Positions 1 through 8,305 are shown, numbered from the stretch's first letter. The stretch is DNA of 64,000 nt from Rathayibacter sp. VKM Ac-2804 (GCF_009866655.1 NZ_CP047420.1:930001-994000), one strand, 5' to 3'. Notes: generated by a model from the letters alone, not told the origin. Made by a program: numbers and translations.

Positions 1-1
1 G

Positions 2-220
2 CTCCGCGCACTCTGGAACGTCGACTTCGACGACTCCGGCGCGATCGGCCGCCGCTACCGCCGCCAGGACGAGATCGGCACGCCCTACTGCGTGACGATC
101 GACTTCGACTCGCTGGAGGACCACGCCGTGACGGTCCGCGACCGCGACACCATGAAGCAGGAGCGCATCCCGCTCGACCAGCTGGAGACGCACCTCTTCA
201 CCGGTCTGCGCGGCGCCTGA
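2..220 (+). CDS. glyS: Glycyl-tRNA synthetase, C-terminal end (partial)
   Basis: The left edge cuts this gene; 72 residues and the stop remain. The piece reads [15 protein letters not shown], then [12 protein letters not shown], then a short tail. This is the end of the anticodon-binding domain of the single-chain class II glycyl-tRNA synthetase, which charges tRNA-Gly in the cytoplasm. In other bacteria this domain carries the same run of [10 protein letters not shown] and a VRxRDT motif near the C-terminus. The catalytic domain lies outside the window. It converges with the leftward GNAT gene, and a perfect 23-bp inverted repeat lies between the two stops. Identification rests on the motif and the domain position. 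Confidence 0.85.
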   Translation, partial: LRALWNVDFDDSGAIGRRYRRQDEIGTPYCVTIDFDSLEDHAVTVRDRDTMKQERIPLDQLETHLFTGLRGA

Positions 221-227
221 CCCTTCT

Positions 228-288
228 CGCGAGATGCCACTTGTGCACGCTTTCCACGGCGTGTCGCGTGCACAAGTGGCATCTCGCG
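228..288. repeat. Perfect 23-bp inverted repeat between convergent genes
   Basis: Bases 228-250 and 266-288 are exact reverse complements of each other, around a 15-base loop. The arm core is GATGCCACTTGTGCAC. It fills the gap between the stops of glyS (right-going) and the GNAT gene (left-going). It could serve as a bidirectional terminator, but there is no T tract on either side. The length and perfection also fit a dispersed palindromic (REP-like) element. No second copy is seen in this window. Confidence 0.7.
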
Positions 289-295
289 GAGGGGG

Positions 296-868
296 TCAGC
301 GCTCGCGGGCGAGCAGGGCGTAGACGAGGGTCGACGTCCACTCGCCCTTGCAGTACTCGTCGTCGAGGTGGTGCGCCTCGAGGCGCAGGCCGAGCCGCTC
401 GCAGAGGCGGGCGGAGGCGGTGTTGCGGGCGTCCAGCTGCGCGACGATCCGGTGGGCGCCGAGCCGGTCGAACGCCAGATCGAGCAGGGCGCGGGCGGAC
501 TCGGTCGCGAAGCCCTGCCCCTGCGCCTCCGGGTGCAGGACCCAGCCGATCTCGATGCCGGCCTGCTCGACCGACGACGCGATCAGCGTCAGGTCGCCGA
601 CGACCCGGCCGGTGAGCGGCCCGGAGCGCGGCACGATCGCGAGCACGACGACGTCCCCGTCGGCCGCGAGCCGGTCGGAGGGCAGCCGGAGCGCGAGGTG
701 CGCCCGCGACTCCTCCGGAGTCCGCACGGGCCAGCGCAGATAGCGCACCGCCTCTGCATCGCCCTGGTAGCGGGCGTGGTCCTCGGCGTCGTCCGGCGAG
801 AGCGGCCGCAGCAGCAGCCGCTCCGTCTCGATCGGCTCCGCCTCGTAGGGGAGCCGGAGCGGCGTCAC
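296..868 (-). CDS. GNAT-family N-acetyltransferase (RimJ/RimL type)
   Basis: This 190-residue protein has the RimJ/RimL-like opening IETERLLLRPLSPDDAEDH, a central strand GIEIGWVLHPEAQGQGFATE with the acetyl-CoA pyrophosphate-binding Q-G-x-G/A segment, and the C-terminal helix motif NTASARLCERLGL. These define a GNAT acetyltransferase that transfers acetyl from acetyl-CoA to an amine. The substrate (ribosomal protein, antibiotic or small molecule) cannot be told from sequence. The GTG start overlaps the hemA stop by four bases (GTGA), so it is very likely translated from the hemA mRNA. Nothing links acetylation to heme formation; the coupling may only be positional. Confidence 0.8.
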   Translation of the reverse strand: MTPLRLPYEAEPIETERLLLRPLSPDDAEDHARYQGDAEAVRYLRWPVRTPEESRAHLALRLPSDRLAADGDVVVLAIVPRSGPLTGRVVGDLTLIASSVEQAGIEIGWVLHPEAQGQGFATESARALLDLAFDRLGAHRIVAQLDARNTASARLCERLGLRLEAHHLDDEYCKGEWTSTLVYALLARER

Positions 869-2172
869 GCGGAGGCCGCGGACTCGCCGCCGGCCTCGAG
901 CGGGCGGGCCGCGGTGCGCTCGACCGGCACCTCGATGCCGAAGAGCGCCTCGAGGCCGGTGAGGTAGGCCTCCTGCTCGCCGGCGCGGGCGTAGTCGCGC
1001 GCCCGGACGCTCGGGGTGTGCAGCAGCACGCCGGCCAGGTGCCGCAGCGCCTGCTCGGTGCGGCCGTCCTCGTCACCGCGGGAGCGGGCGCGCTCGATCT
1101 CGGCGTCGAGCGCGTCGAAGACGTGGGCGCGGAGGGCGACCACGGCGGGGGTGAGGCTCTTCTCGTCGGCGACGTCCGAGAACTTGCGGACGGCCTTGTC
1201 GACCAGGGCGCGCGCCTGCGTCGACGCGTCGAGCACGTCGAGCGGGGCGTGCAGGCTGATCGTCTCGAGGTCGAGCAGCTCGACGCCGGTCACCGTGGTG
1301 ACGTCGGCGGCGACGTTGCGGGGGAGTCCGAGGTCGATCACCAGCTGGCGCTCGCGGGAGAAGCCGCGCAGGCGCCCCTCCGCGAGGACGGCAGCGTCGA
1401 GGACGGGCTCCTGCGTCGTGGTGCAGGTGATCACGACGTCGGCCGCGACGGCCTCGGTCGCCAGCTCGTCGCCGTCGATCGGCCGCAGTGCGCGGCGGGC
1501 GGCGAAGCCCTCGGCGCGGCCGGAGGGGGAGTGCACGGCGATCTCGAGCACGCCGCGGTCGCGCAGAGCGGCGACGGTCGCGCGGGCGTAGCTGCCGGTC
1601 CCGATCAGCAGCACCCGGGCGGCGCGCCAGTCGGTGATGCGGCTGGAGGCGAGGTCGAGGGCGAGGCGCACGATCGAGCGGCCGGCGCTGCCGAGCCCGG
1701 TGCGGTTCTTGATCCCGCGGGAGGTCTGCGAGGCGCGCTGGAAGAGGCGCTCGAGCTCGGAGGAGGTGGTGCCGAGGCGGCGCGCCTCCTCGAGCGAGCG
1801 GCGGACCTGGCCGGCGATCTCGCCCTCGCCGACGACCACGGACTCGAGCCCGCTGGAGACGGCGAAGAGGTGCTCGGCGACGCGATCGCCCGAGACGACG
1901 GAGACCGAGCTGCGCAGCTCCTCCTGCTCGACGCCGGTCGCGGCGCTCACCGCGGCGGTGGCGGCCTCGACGGTCACGGCCTGCGCGGCGGTCAGCGGCT
2001 CGTCGATGTCGAGGTAGGCCTCGAAGCGGTTGCAGGTCGCGACGACCACGGCGCCCGAGACGAAGTCGATCCCGTCCGAGAGGGCCGACGCGACGGCGGA
2101 GGAGTCGACGGAGAGCTTCTCGAGGAGATCGAAGCTGGCGTTCTTGTGCGACGCCGTCAGACACAGAAGCAC
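865..2172 (-). CDS. hemA: Glutamyl-tRNA reductase
   Basis: This 435-residue cytoplasmic enzyme makes glutamate-1-semialdehyde from Glu-tRNA with NADPH, the first committed step of the C5 heme pathway. The catalytic Cys47 lies in ATCNRFE. The GEGEIAGQVR segment, the NADPH-binding stretch LLIGTGSYARA and the C-terminal dimerisation helices follow in the usual order. The motif VVVATCNRFEAYLD is diagnostic. The GTG start at 2172 is supported by a TAGACT hexamer ending six bases upstream (2184-2179), which predicts a leaderless transcript. It is divergent from hemE and overlaps the following GNAT gene. The downstream pathway partner hemL is at 11.3 kb. Confidence 0.95.
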   Translation of the reverse strand: MLLCLTASHKNASFDLLEKLSVDSSAVASALSDGIDFVSGAVVVATCNRFEAYLDIDEPLTAAQAVTVEAATAAVSAATGVEQEELRSSVSVVSGDRVAEHLFAVSSGLESVVVGEGEIAGQVRRSLEEARRLGTTSSELERLFQRASQTSRGIKNRTGLGSAGRSIVRLALDLASSRITDWRAARVLLIGTGSYARATVAALRDRGVLEIAVHSPSGRAEGFAARRALRPIDGDELATEAVAADVVITCTTTQEPVLDAAVLAEGRLRGFSRERQLVIDLGLPRNVAADVTTVTGVELLDLETISLHAPLDVLDASTQARALVDKAVRKFSDVADEKSLTPAVVALRAHVFDALDAEIERARSRGDEDGRTEQALRHLAGVLLHTPSVRARDYARAGEQEAYLTGLEALFGIEVPVERTAARPLEAGGESAASA

Positions 2173-2268
2173 CAGGGCAGTCTACCCGCGGAGTCCGGGG
2201 GTCGGCCGCGGTCCTGGGGAAGACTGCACGGATGCGCTCGGATCAGCGGGGCCTGGAATAATGCCGCG
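2173..2268. promoter_or_regulatory. Divergent leaderless promoters for hemA and hemE
   Basis: On the minus strand TAGACT (2184-2179) ends six bases before the hemA GTG. On the plus strand AATAAT (2257-2262) ends six bases before the hemE GTG at 2269. Both are -10 elements placed so that the first transcribed base is the start codon. Shine-Dalgarno sequences are absent before both starts. No heme- or iron-responsive operator is evident by eye in the 96 bases. Confidence 0.65.
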
Positions 2269-3402
2269 GTGACCTCCCCCGACACCGGCCTGCTCGATCC
2301 GCTGCACCCGCTCGCCTCCGGGCGCACGGCCGACTCCTCTCTTCTGCGGGCGTACCGCTCCGACCGGCCGGAGTCGACGCCCGTCTGGTTCATGCGCCAG
2401 GCCGGCCGCAGCCTCCCCGAGTACCGGGCGCTGCGCACCGACACCCAGATGCTCGACGCGTGCCTCGACCCGGCCCTCGCGAGCGAGATCACCCTGCAGC
2501 CGATCCGCCGCCACGGCGTGGACGCGGCGATCTTCTTCAGCGACATCGTCATCCCCCTGCGCCTCGCGGGCGTCGCCGTCGACATCGTCCCCGGACGCGG
2601 ACCGGTGCTGGAGAAGGCGGTGCGGACCGCCGCCGACGTCGACGAGCTCGTGGCGCTGGACCCGGCCCTGCTCGACGAGACGCTCGAGCCGATCCGCGAG
2701 GGCGTGCGCCGCACGGTCGAGGGCCTGCAGGGGATCGGCGCGGGCGACACCCCGCTGATCGGCTTCGCGGGCGCCCCCTTCACCCTCGCGGCCTACCTCG
2801 TCGAGGGCGGGCCGTCCAAGGACCACATCCGCGCCCGCACCCTGATGCACGCCGATCCCGAGGCCTGGGCCCGGCTGATGGAGTGGACCGCCGAGGTCAC
2901 CGGCCGCTTCCTCCGCGCGCAGGTGCAGGCCGGCGCGAGCGCCGCGCAGCTCTTCGACTCCTGGGCCGGCGCGCTCTCGCTGGCCGACTACAGCGCGCAC
3001 GTGGCTCCCGCCTCCTCCCGCGCGCTCACCCACGTGCGCGACCTCGCCTACGACCACGGCGAGACCCGGCGGAACGTGCCGATCGTGCACTTCGGCGTCG
3101 GCACCGGCGAGCTGCTCGGCGCGATGCACGGGATCGGCGCGGACGTCGTCGGCGTCGACTACCGCATCCCGCTCGACGAGGCGAACCACCGGCTCGGCGG
3201 CTTCGTGCCGGTGCAGGGCAACGTCGACCCGGCTCTGCTCTCCGCGCCGTGGGAGGTGCTGGCCGCGCACGTCGAGGACGTCCTCCGCCGCGGCACCAGC
3301 GCGCCGGCGCACGTGCTGAACCTCGGCCACGGTGTGCCGCCCGAGACCGACCCCGACGTGCTGACGCGCTTGGTCGCGCACGTGCACGCCTGGCGGCCAT
3401 GA
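2269..3402 (+). CDS. hemE: Uroporphyrinogen III decarboxylase
   Basis: This 377-residue enzyme removes the four acetate carboxyls of uroporphyrinogen III to give coproporphyrinogen III. The N-terminal signature VWFMRQAGRSLPEYR, the GFAGAPFTLAAYLVEGG signature and the C-terminal NLGHGVPPETDPD are all present, and the length is normal. GTG at 2269 was chosen because the reading frame extends far upstream without homology and an AATAAT hexamer ends exactly six bases before it. The last bases overlap the cgoX ATG (ATGA at 3399), so the two are translationally coupled. It opens the rightward heme operon. Confidence 0.95.
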   Translation: MTSPDTGLLDPLHPLASGRTADSSLLRAYRSDRPESTPVWFMRQAGRSLPEYRALRTDTQMLDACLDPALASEITLQPIRRHGVDAAIFFSDIVIPLRLAGVAVDIVPGRGPVLEKAVRTAADVDELVALDPALLDETLEPIREGVRRTVEGLQGIGAGDTPLIGFAGAPFTLAAYLVEGGPSKDHIRARTLMHADPEAWARLMEWTAEVTGRFLRAQVQAGASAAQLFDSWAGALSLADYSAHVAPASSRALTHVRDLAYDHGETRRNVPIVHFGVGTGELLGAMHGIGADVVGVDYRIPLDEANHRLGGFVPVQGNVDPALLSAPWEVLAAHVEDVLRRGTSAPAHVLNLGHGVPPETDPDVLTRLVAHVHAWRP

Positions 3403-4940
3403 CCGAGGAGCGCGGCACCGAGGGGCGCGGCGGCGAGGGGCGCGGCAGCGAGGCCGGCACCGATTACGACGTCGCGGTCGTCGGCGGGGGAGTGGCGGGA
3501 CTCGCCGCCGCCGCCGAGTGCCTCCGGATCGGACTGCGGGTGGTCGTCCTCGAGGCGGGCGACGCGGTCGGCGGCTCGGTCGCTCCGCTCGGGATCGCCG
3601 GGGTCGTCCTCGACGCGGGCGCCGAGAGCTTCGCCACCCGCGGCGGGCACGTCGAGAAGGCGCTCGCCGCGCTCACCCTCGACGGCCGGCCGCTCGCCGA
3701 GTCGATCGTCGAGCCGCGCACCGGCGGCTCCTGGCTGCACCTCGCGGGCGGCCGCTCGGTCCCCTCGCCGCGGGCCGGCGTCCTCGGCATCCCCGGCACC
3801 CCGCTCGCGCCCGACGTCGTCCGCGCGATCGGCCGCCGCGGTGCCGCGCGCGCCTGGCTCGACGCCGTGATGCCGGTGCTGCGGATCGGCCGCGCCCACT
3901 CCCTCGCCGAGCTCGTGCGCACCCGGATGGGGCAGCGGGTCCTCGACGACCTCGTCGCGCCCGTCGTCTCCGGCGTCTACTCCAGCCGCCCCGAGGACAT
4001 CGACGTCGATGCAGCGGCGCCCGGGCTGAACGGGGCGATCACCCGGTCGGGCTCACTGGCCGGCGCGGTCGCCGCCCTGCGCGCGAACCTCCCGGCCGGC
4101 GTGGCCGTCCGCGGGATCGACGGCGGGATGCACCGCCTGGTCGCCGCGCTCGTCGAGCGGATCGACTACCTCTCGGGGGAGATCCGGGTGCGGACCGCCG
4201 TGACCCGGCTCGAGGGCGACGGCGAGCCGTTCCTGCTCACCCTCGGCGACGGTGCCGCGCTGAGCGCCCGAGCCGTCATCGTCTCGACCCCGGAGCGCGA
4301 CGCGCGCGAGCTGCTCGCCGGGATCGTGCCCGCGGTGCGCGAGGAGGCGGCCGAGGTGCTGCACGACTCCGTCGAGCTGGTCACCCTCGTCGTCGACGAC
4401 GCCCGCCTCGACGCGGCGCCCCGCGGCTCCGGCGTGCTCGTCGCCCCGACCGCCCGCGACGTCACGGCGAAGGCGCTCACCCATGCGACCGCGAAGTGGG
4501 CGTGGCTCGCCGCCGGTCTGCCCGCGGGCCGGCACGTCCTCCGCCTCTCCTACGGGCGCCCGGGCGAGCACCCGCCGCTCGAGGGCGCGACCGACGCCGA
4601 GGCGGCCGCGACCGCGCTGCGCGACGCGTCGATCCTGCTGGGGATCGAGCTCGACCCCGCCACCCTCGTCGACTCCGCGCGGGTGCGCTGGGCGAACGTC
4701 CGGCCCGCCGCGGCACTGGGCCGCCGGGCGCACCTGGAGGCGTTCCGCGAGGCGCTCGCCCCGGTCGCGGGCATCGCCGTGACCGGCACCTGGCTCGCGG
4801 GGACGGGTCTGGCCTCTGTGCTCCCGCACGCCGCCGGGACCGCCGCTCTTATCCGGCGCCGACTGGTGCGTCAAGGCGTCGGCATTCCGCGCGAAGAATA
4901 TGACGGCGACGGCTACTCTGGGAGCCAGGCATCCGCGTGA
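3399..4940 (+). CDS. cgoX: Coproporphyrinogen III oxidase (HemY/CgoX-type flavoprotein)
   Basis: This 513-residue FAD protein has the N-terminal dinucleotide-binding motif VAVVGGGVAGLAAAAECLR followed by VLEAGDAVGG. Near the C-terminus is the second FAD contact GIAVTGTWLAGTGLASVLPHA. This is the HemG/HemY family. In actinobacteria these enzymes oxidise coproporphyrinogen III to coproporphyrin III, feeding the coproporphyrin-dependent route; chdC and cpfC nearby support this assignment over protoporphyrinogen oxidase. The first 20 residues are a Gly/Glu/Arg-rich extension ahead of the FAD fold. ATG overlaps the hemE stop by four bases. A non-conserved tail (EEYDGDGYSGSQASA) ends the protein. 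Confidence 0.92.
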   Translation: MTEERGTEGRGGEGRGSEAGTDYDVAVVGGGVAGLAAAAECLRIGLRVVVLEAGDAVGGSVAPLGIAGVVLDAGAESFATRGGHVEKALAALTLDGRPLAESIVEPRTGGSWLHLAGGRSVPSPRAGVLGIPGTPLAPDVVRAIGRRGAARAWLDAVMPVLRIGRAHSLAELVRTRMGQRVLDDLVAPVVSGVYSSRPEDIDVDAAAPGLNGAITRSGSLAGAVAALRANLPAGVAVRGIDGGMHRLVAALVERIDYLSGEIRVRTAVTRLEGDGEPFLLTLGDGAALSARAVIVSTPERDARELLAGIVPAVREEAAEVLHDSVELVTLVVDDARLDAAPRGSGVLVAPTARDVTAKALTHATAKWAWLAAGLPAGRHVLRLSYGRPGEHPPLEGATDAEAAATALRDASILLGIELDPATLVDSARVRWANVRPAAALGRRAHLEAFREALAPVAGIAVTGTWLAGTGLASVLPHAAGTAALIRRRLVRQGVGIPREEYDGDGYSGSQASA

Positions 4941-5016
4941 GTGCGGCGTGCCCCGACACGAGTGGTCATCGACCGCGTGAACGAGCCGCGAGAGCGGCCC
5001 AGGACGAGGAGTAGGC

Positions 5017-5385
5017 GTGAAGGGCAAGATTCTTTTCGTGGCAGGAGCCGCAGCGGGCTACGTGCTGGGAGCGCGTGCAGGCCGCAAGCGGTACGAGCAG
5101 ATCGCCTCGGCGGCGAACAGGTTCTGGCAGACGCAGCCCGTGCAGGACGTCGCGGGTGCCGTGGGCGGAGCGGCGAAGACGCAGCTCAGCACGGTCTCCG
5201 ACAAGGCCTACGAGCTCGTCCGCACCGTCGTGGTGAAGGCCGTCTCCGGCGGCAAGAAGGCGCAGGGCGCCTCGCCCGCCGAGGCGACCGCCGCGGCCCG
5301 CTCGGCCGCGTCGAAGGTCGACGAGGCCGCCGCCGCGGCCGGCTCCGGAGGATCGACCTCGTCGTCCTCCACCAGCAAGGCGTAG
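5017..5385 (+). CDS. YtxH-like membrane-anchored protein
   Basis: This is a 122-residue protein. Residues 3-18 form one hydrophobic, Gly/Ala-rich segment, followed by GARAGRKRYEQI, as in YtxH/DUF-type stress proteins. A short helix-prone region and a Ser/Ala-rich disordered tail complete it. The GTG start at 5017 has an upstream AGGACGAGGAG ribosome site. It is the first of three small genes (with the holin-like and DUF3618 genes) inside the heme operon. Members of this trio are usually membrane-surface proteins of unknown job; a link to envelope stress is known only by family association. No catalytic residues are seen. Confidence 0.65.
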   Translation: MKGKILFVAGAAAGYVLGARAGRKRYEQIASAANRFWQTQPVQDVAGAVGGAAKTQLSTVSDKAYELVRTVVVKAVSGGKKAQGASPAEATAAARSAASKVDEAAAAAGSGGSTSSSSTSKA

Positions 5386-5449
5386 TCCTCATCCCCCCGG
5401 GCCGTCCGTTCGGCCGAGGCCCGGCACGTCCCCCCTGCGAGGAGCCCCC

Positions 5450-5863
5450 GTGGTGAACGAACGCAATCCGAAGAACGCCCGATCGCTGGGCGAGCTGGTC
5501 AGCGACCTCCCCGGTCTCGTGATCGAGCTCGTGAAGGCCGAGATCGCCTCCCTCAAGAACGAGCTGTCCGGCAAGGCGAAGAGCGCCGGCCTGGCGGTCG
5601 CGCTGTTCGCGGTCGCGGCCTTCTTCCTCCTCACCGCGTGGGCGACCCTCGTCACCTTCGCGATCATCGGCATCGCCTCCTGGCTCCCCGCCTGGCTGTC
5701 GGCGCTGATCGTGACCGTGTTCTTCCTGCTGGTGGCGGTCGTGCTGATCCTGGTCGGCGTCAAGTCGATCAAGAAGGCCGTCCCGCCCGTTCCGCAGGAC
5801 TCGATCGAGAGCATCAAGAAGGACGTCCAGGCGTTCAAGGGAGTCGGCAGCTATGACCACTGA
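5450..5863 (+). CDS. Holin-X-like (phage_holin_3_6 / DUF1469) membrane protein
   Basis: This 137-residue protein has an amphipathic N-terminal helix (SLGELVSDLPGLVIELVKAE), then two adjacent long transmembrane helices at about residues 42-72 and 77-101, and a short charged tail. This is the layout of the actinobacterial putative holin-X / DUF1469 family. Despite the name, members are chromosomal housekeeping membrane proteins, not lysis proteins, and there are no phage genes around it. GTG start at 5450 follows GAGGAGCCCC. Its 3' end overlaps the next ATG by 11 bases, so the pair is coupled. Confidence 0.75.
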   Translation: MVNERNPKNARSLGELVSDLPGLVIELVKAEIASLKNELSGKAKSAGLAVALFAVAAFFLLTAWATLVTFAIIGIASWLPAWLSALIVTVFFLLVAVVLILVGVKSIKKAVPPVPQDSIESIKKDVQAFKGVGSYDH

Positions 5864-6155
5864 TCGCGCTGTGTCCAGCACCACGCCCCGCTTCGTCGAC
5901 CCGGCGGAGCTCGAGCCGAGTCAGCTGAAGGCCGACATCGAGCGCGCCCGCACCGAGCTCGCGGCCACGCTCGACGCCATCGAGTACAAGGTGAACGTCC
6001 CGCGCAAGGTGCGGAACGTCCAGCGCACCCTCGAGCGCAAGGTCGCCGTCGTGCGCAAGCACCACCCCGAGGCGCTGATCGCGGGCGCCGCGGGTGCGGC
6101 CGCCGCGGTCGGCCTCGTCGTCTGGGGCATCGTCCGCGCGGTCGTCGAGGACTGA
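5853..6155 (+). CDS. DUF3618 membrane protein
   Basis: This 100-residue protein has the DUF3618 core: LKADIERARTELAATLDAIE, then a basic helix (VPRKVRNVQRTLERKV), then a single C-terminal transmembrane helix of about residues 75-95 rich in Ala/Gly/Val. It starts inside the end of the holin-like gene (ATG at 5853) and ends just before a strong hairpin. The family is found beside YtxH-like and holin-X-like genes in many actinobacteria, and its function is unknown. The heme-operon setting here could mean a membrane scaffold role, but that is inference. Confidence 0.75.
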   Translation: MTTDRAVSSTTPRFVDPAELEPSQLKADIERARTELAATLDAIEYKVNVPRKVRNVQRTLERKVAVVRKHHPEALIAGAAGAAAAVGLVVWGIVRAVVED

Positions 6156-6166
6156 CACTCGGCCGC

Positions 6167-6198
6167 GGGGGCCCGGGTCGCTAGCGCCCCGGGCCCCC
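6167..6198 (+). terminator. GC-rich hairpin after the three membrane genes
   Basis: GGGGGCCCGGG (6167-6177) pairs with CCCGGGCCCCC (6188-6198) around a 10-base loop that itself contains CGCTAGCG. A TTTT run appears 18 bases later (6219-6222). It separates the ytxH-like/holin/DUF3618 genes from chdC, which has its own leaderless promoter just downstream. Confidence 0.65.
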
Positions 6199-6256
6199 GG
6201 GCGCCAGAGTCCCTGCCGCTTTTGTGCATCGGCACGAGCGGAGGGATGATGGATCA

Positions 6257-7033
6257 ATGACCGATCAGACCGCCGAGACGGCGGGTCCCGTTCAGTCCGC
6301 CCCCGACACGAGCGCCGCTCCGGCGCCGCAGCCCCCCGCCGATCAGGATCACTCCGATCAGGCCCTGGGATACACGCTCTGGGCGGTTCTCCGCAGGGAT
6401 CCCTCACGCCCGTTCACCCTCTCCGCCGACGAGGCCGCCCAGGCGGCCGCCGGCTACGAGGACACCGTCGCGCGGCTCGCGGGCGAGGGCGTCACGGTGC
6501 GCGGCACCTACGACGTCTCGGCCCTCCGTGCCGACGCCGACATCATGCTCTGGCTCACCGGAGCCGCGCCCGAGGAGTTGCAGCGCGCCTACCGCGAGCT
6601 GCGCCGCACCGAGCTGCTCTGCGCGCTGCTGCCCACCTGGAACGCGATGGGCGTGCACCGCGACGCCGAGTTCAGCTCGAACCACCTCCCCGCCTACATG
6701 CGGGGCAAGGCGCCGGCCCGCTGGCTGACGGTCTATCCGTTCGTCCGCTCCTACGAGTGGTACATCCTCCCCGAGGAGGAGCGCCGCACCATGCTCGCCC
6801 AGCACGGCCGTCAGGGCTCGCGCTTCCGCTCCGTGCTGACCAACACGGTGGCCTCGTTCTCGCTCGGCGACTACGAGTGGATCCTCGCGCTCGAGGACGA
6901 GGAACTGGTCAACCTGGTCGACCTCATGCGCGACCTGCGAGCCACCGAGGCCCGTCGGCACGTGCGCGAGGAAGTCCCCTTCTACACCGGTCGGCGCATC
7001 GAGGCCGACCAGATCGCCGAGGTCCTCCGATGA
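6257..7033 (+). CDS. chdC: Coproheme decarboxylase
   Basis: This 258-residue chlorite-dismutase-fold enzyme (HemQ/ChdC) converts iron coproporphyrin III to heme b by two oxidative decarboxylations. It contains WLTVYPFVRSYEWYILPEEE, with the tyrosines that take part in decarboxylation, and MLAQHGRQG, in which His183 is the expected proximal heme ligand. A 35-residue Ala/Pro-rich N-terminal tail precedes the fold. ATG at 6257 was chosen over GTG at 6224 because a GATGAT hexamer ends six bases before it. The ATGA overlap with cpfC couples the two terminal enzymes of the pathway. Confidence 0.93.
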   Translation: MTDQTAETAGPVQSAPDTSAAPAPQPPADQDHSDQALGYTLWAVLRRDPSRPFTLSADEAAQAAAGYEDTVARLAGEGVTVRGTYDVSALRADADIMLWLTGAAPEELQRAYRELRRTELLCALLPTWNAMGVHRDAEFSSNHLPAYMRGKAPARWLTVYPFVRSYEWYILPEEERRTMLAQHGRQGSRFRSVLTNTVASFSLGDYEWILALEDEELVNLVDLMRDLRATEARRHVREEVPFYTGRRIEADQIAEVLR

Positions 7034-8289
7034 GCTCCACCGTCCCCGCACCCGAGGCGCGCGACTTCGCCGAGCCGGTTCCCGAGGTCGCCGAGGGCGT
7101 CCTCGTCCGCGGTGCGACACCCGCCGCCGCGTCCGGCCCCGAGCACGTCACCGAGCCGGTCGCCTACGACGCGATCCTGCTCGCCGGCTTCGGCGGCCCC
7201 GAGGGGCAGGACGACGTCATCCCGTTCCTGCGCAACGTCACCCGCGGTCGCGGGATCCCGGAGGAGCGCCTCGAGGAGGTCGCCCACCACTACCGGCACT
7301 TCGGCGGCGTCAGCCCGATCAACGCGCAGAACCGCGCGCTGAAGGCGGCCCTGGAGGCCGAGCTCGCCGACCGCGGCATCGACCTCCCGGTGCTCTGGGG
7401 CAACCGCAACTGGGCGCCGTACATGAGCGAGGCGGTGACGGAGGCGAAGGAGCGCGGCTTCTCGAACCTGATCGCCATCGCGACCAGCGCCTACTCGTCC
7501 TTCTCCTCCTGCCGGCAGTACCGCGAGGACTTCGCGGCCGCGCTCGACGCGACCGGCCTCGAGGGCGAGCTGCGGATCGACAAGGTCCGCCAGTTCTTCG
7601 ACCACCCCGGCTTCGTGATGCCGTTCGTGAAGGCCGTCCACGACGGGCTCGACGAGCTGCGCTCGCGCCTGCCCGGCCTGGACGCCGCCACCGAGGTCGA
7701 GGTGCTCTTCGCGACGCACTCGATCCCCTCCACCGACGCCGCGCGCAGCGGCCCGCACGAGCGGCACGAGGACGGCACCGTCGTCGACGTGCACCACTTC
7801 GGCGACGGCGGCGCCTACGAGGCGCAGCACCTCGCGGTCGCGGAGGTCGTGATGGCGGCCGCCGGCGCGGAGGACGTGCCGTGGCAGCTCGTCTACCAGT
7901 CCCGCTCCGGCCCGCCCACCCAGCCGTGGCTCGAGCCCGACATCAACGACGCGATCGCCGAGCTGCCCGCCAAGGGCCGCAAGGCGCTCGTGATCGTGCC
8001 GCTCGGCTTCGTGTCGGACCACATGGAGGTCATGTGGGACCTCGACAACGAGGCGCTCGAGACCTCCGAGGAGCACGGCCTCGTCGCCGTCCGCGTCGCG
8101 ACGCCGGGCACCGACCCGGTCTACGTCTCCGGTCTCGTCGATCTCGTCCTGGAGCGGGTGAACGGCACGCCGGTCGAGGACCGTCCGTCGATGACGGCGC
8201 TCGGCCCCTGGTACGACGTGTGCCGCCCGGGCTGCTGCGAGAACGTGCGCGCGGGCTTCAAGCCGGCGCTCGCGGGGATCGCACCGTGA
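7030..8289 (+). CDS. cpfC: Coproporphyrin ferrochelatase, [2Fe-2S] type
   Basis: This 419-residue HemH-family enzyme inserts Fe2+ into coproporphyrin III. Recognisable segments are DAILLAGFGGPEG, the GNRNWAPYM motif, the TSAYSSFSSCRQYRED segment, the catalytic-His strand LFATHSIP and the C-terminal VIVPLGFVSDHMEVMWDLD. Cys161 together with Cys398, Cys402 and Cys403 (CRPGCC) match the four-cysteine cluster set of actinobacterial ferrochelatases. The exact C-terminal spacing should be compared with characterised enzymes. An N-terminal extension of about 45 residues is not part of the fold. ATG overlaps the chdC stop. Confidence 0.93.
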   Translation: MSSTVPAPEARDFAEPVPEVAEGVLVRGATPAAASGPEHVTEPVAYDAILLAGFGGPEGQDDVIPFLRNVTRGRGIPEERLEEVAHHYRHFGGVSPINAQNRALKAALEAELADRGIDLPVLWGNRNWAPYMSEAVTEAKERGFSNLIAIATSAYSSFSSCRQYREDFAAALDATGLEGELRIDKVRQFFDHPGFVMPFVKAVHDGLDELRSRLPGLDAATEVEVLFATHSIPSTDAARSGPHERHEDGTVVDVHHFGDGGAYEAQHLAVAEVVMAAAGAEDVPWQLVYQSRSGPPTQPWLEPDINDAIAELPAKGRKALVIVPLGFVSDHMEVMWDLDNEALETSEEHGLVAVRVATPGTDPVYVSGLVDLVLERVNGTPVEDRPSMTALGPWYDVCRPGCCENVRAGFKPALAGIAP

Positions 8290-8305
8290 CGGGAAGCACT
8301 CAGTC

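Noticed and set aside
3399..4940. Assignment as protoporphyrinogen oxidase
   Set aside because: The presence of chdC and the cpfC-type ferrochelatase points to the coproporphyrin route.
5450..5863. Holin-like gene as sign of a prophage
   Set aside because: No other phage genes are present. The family is a chromosomal membrane family.
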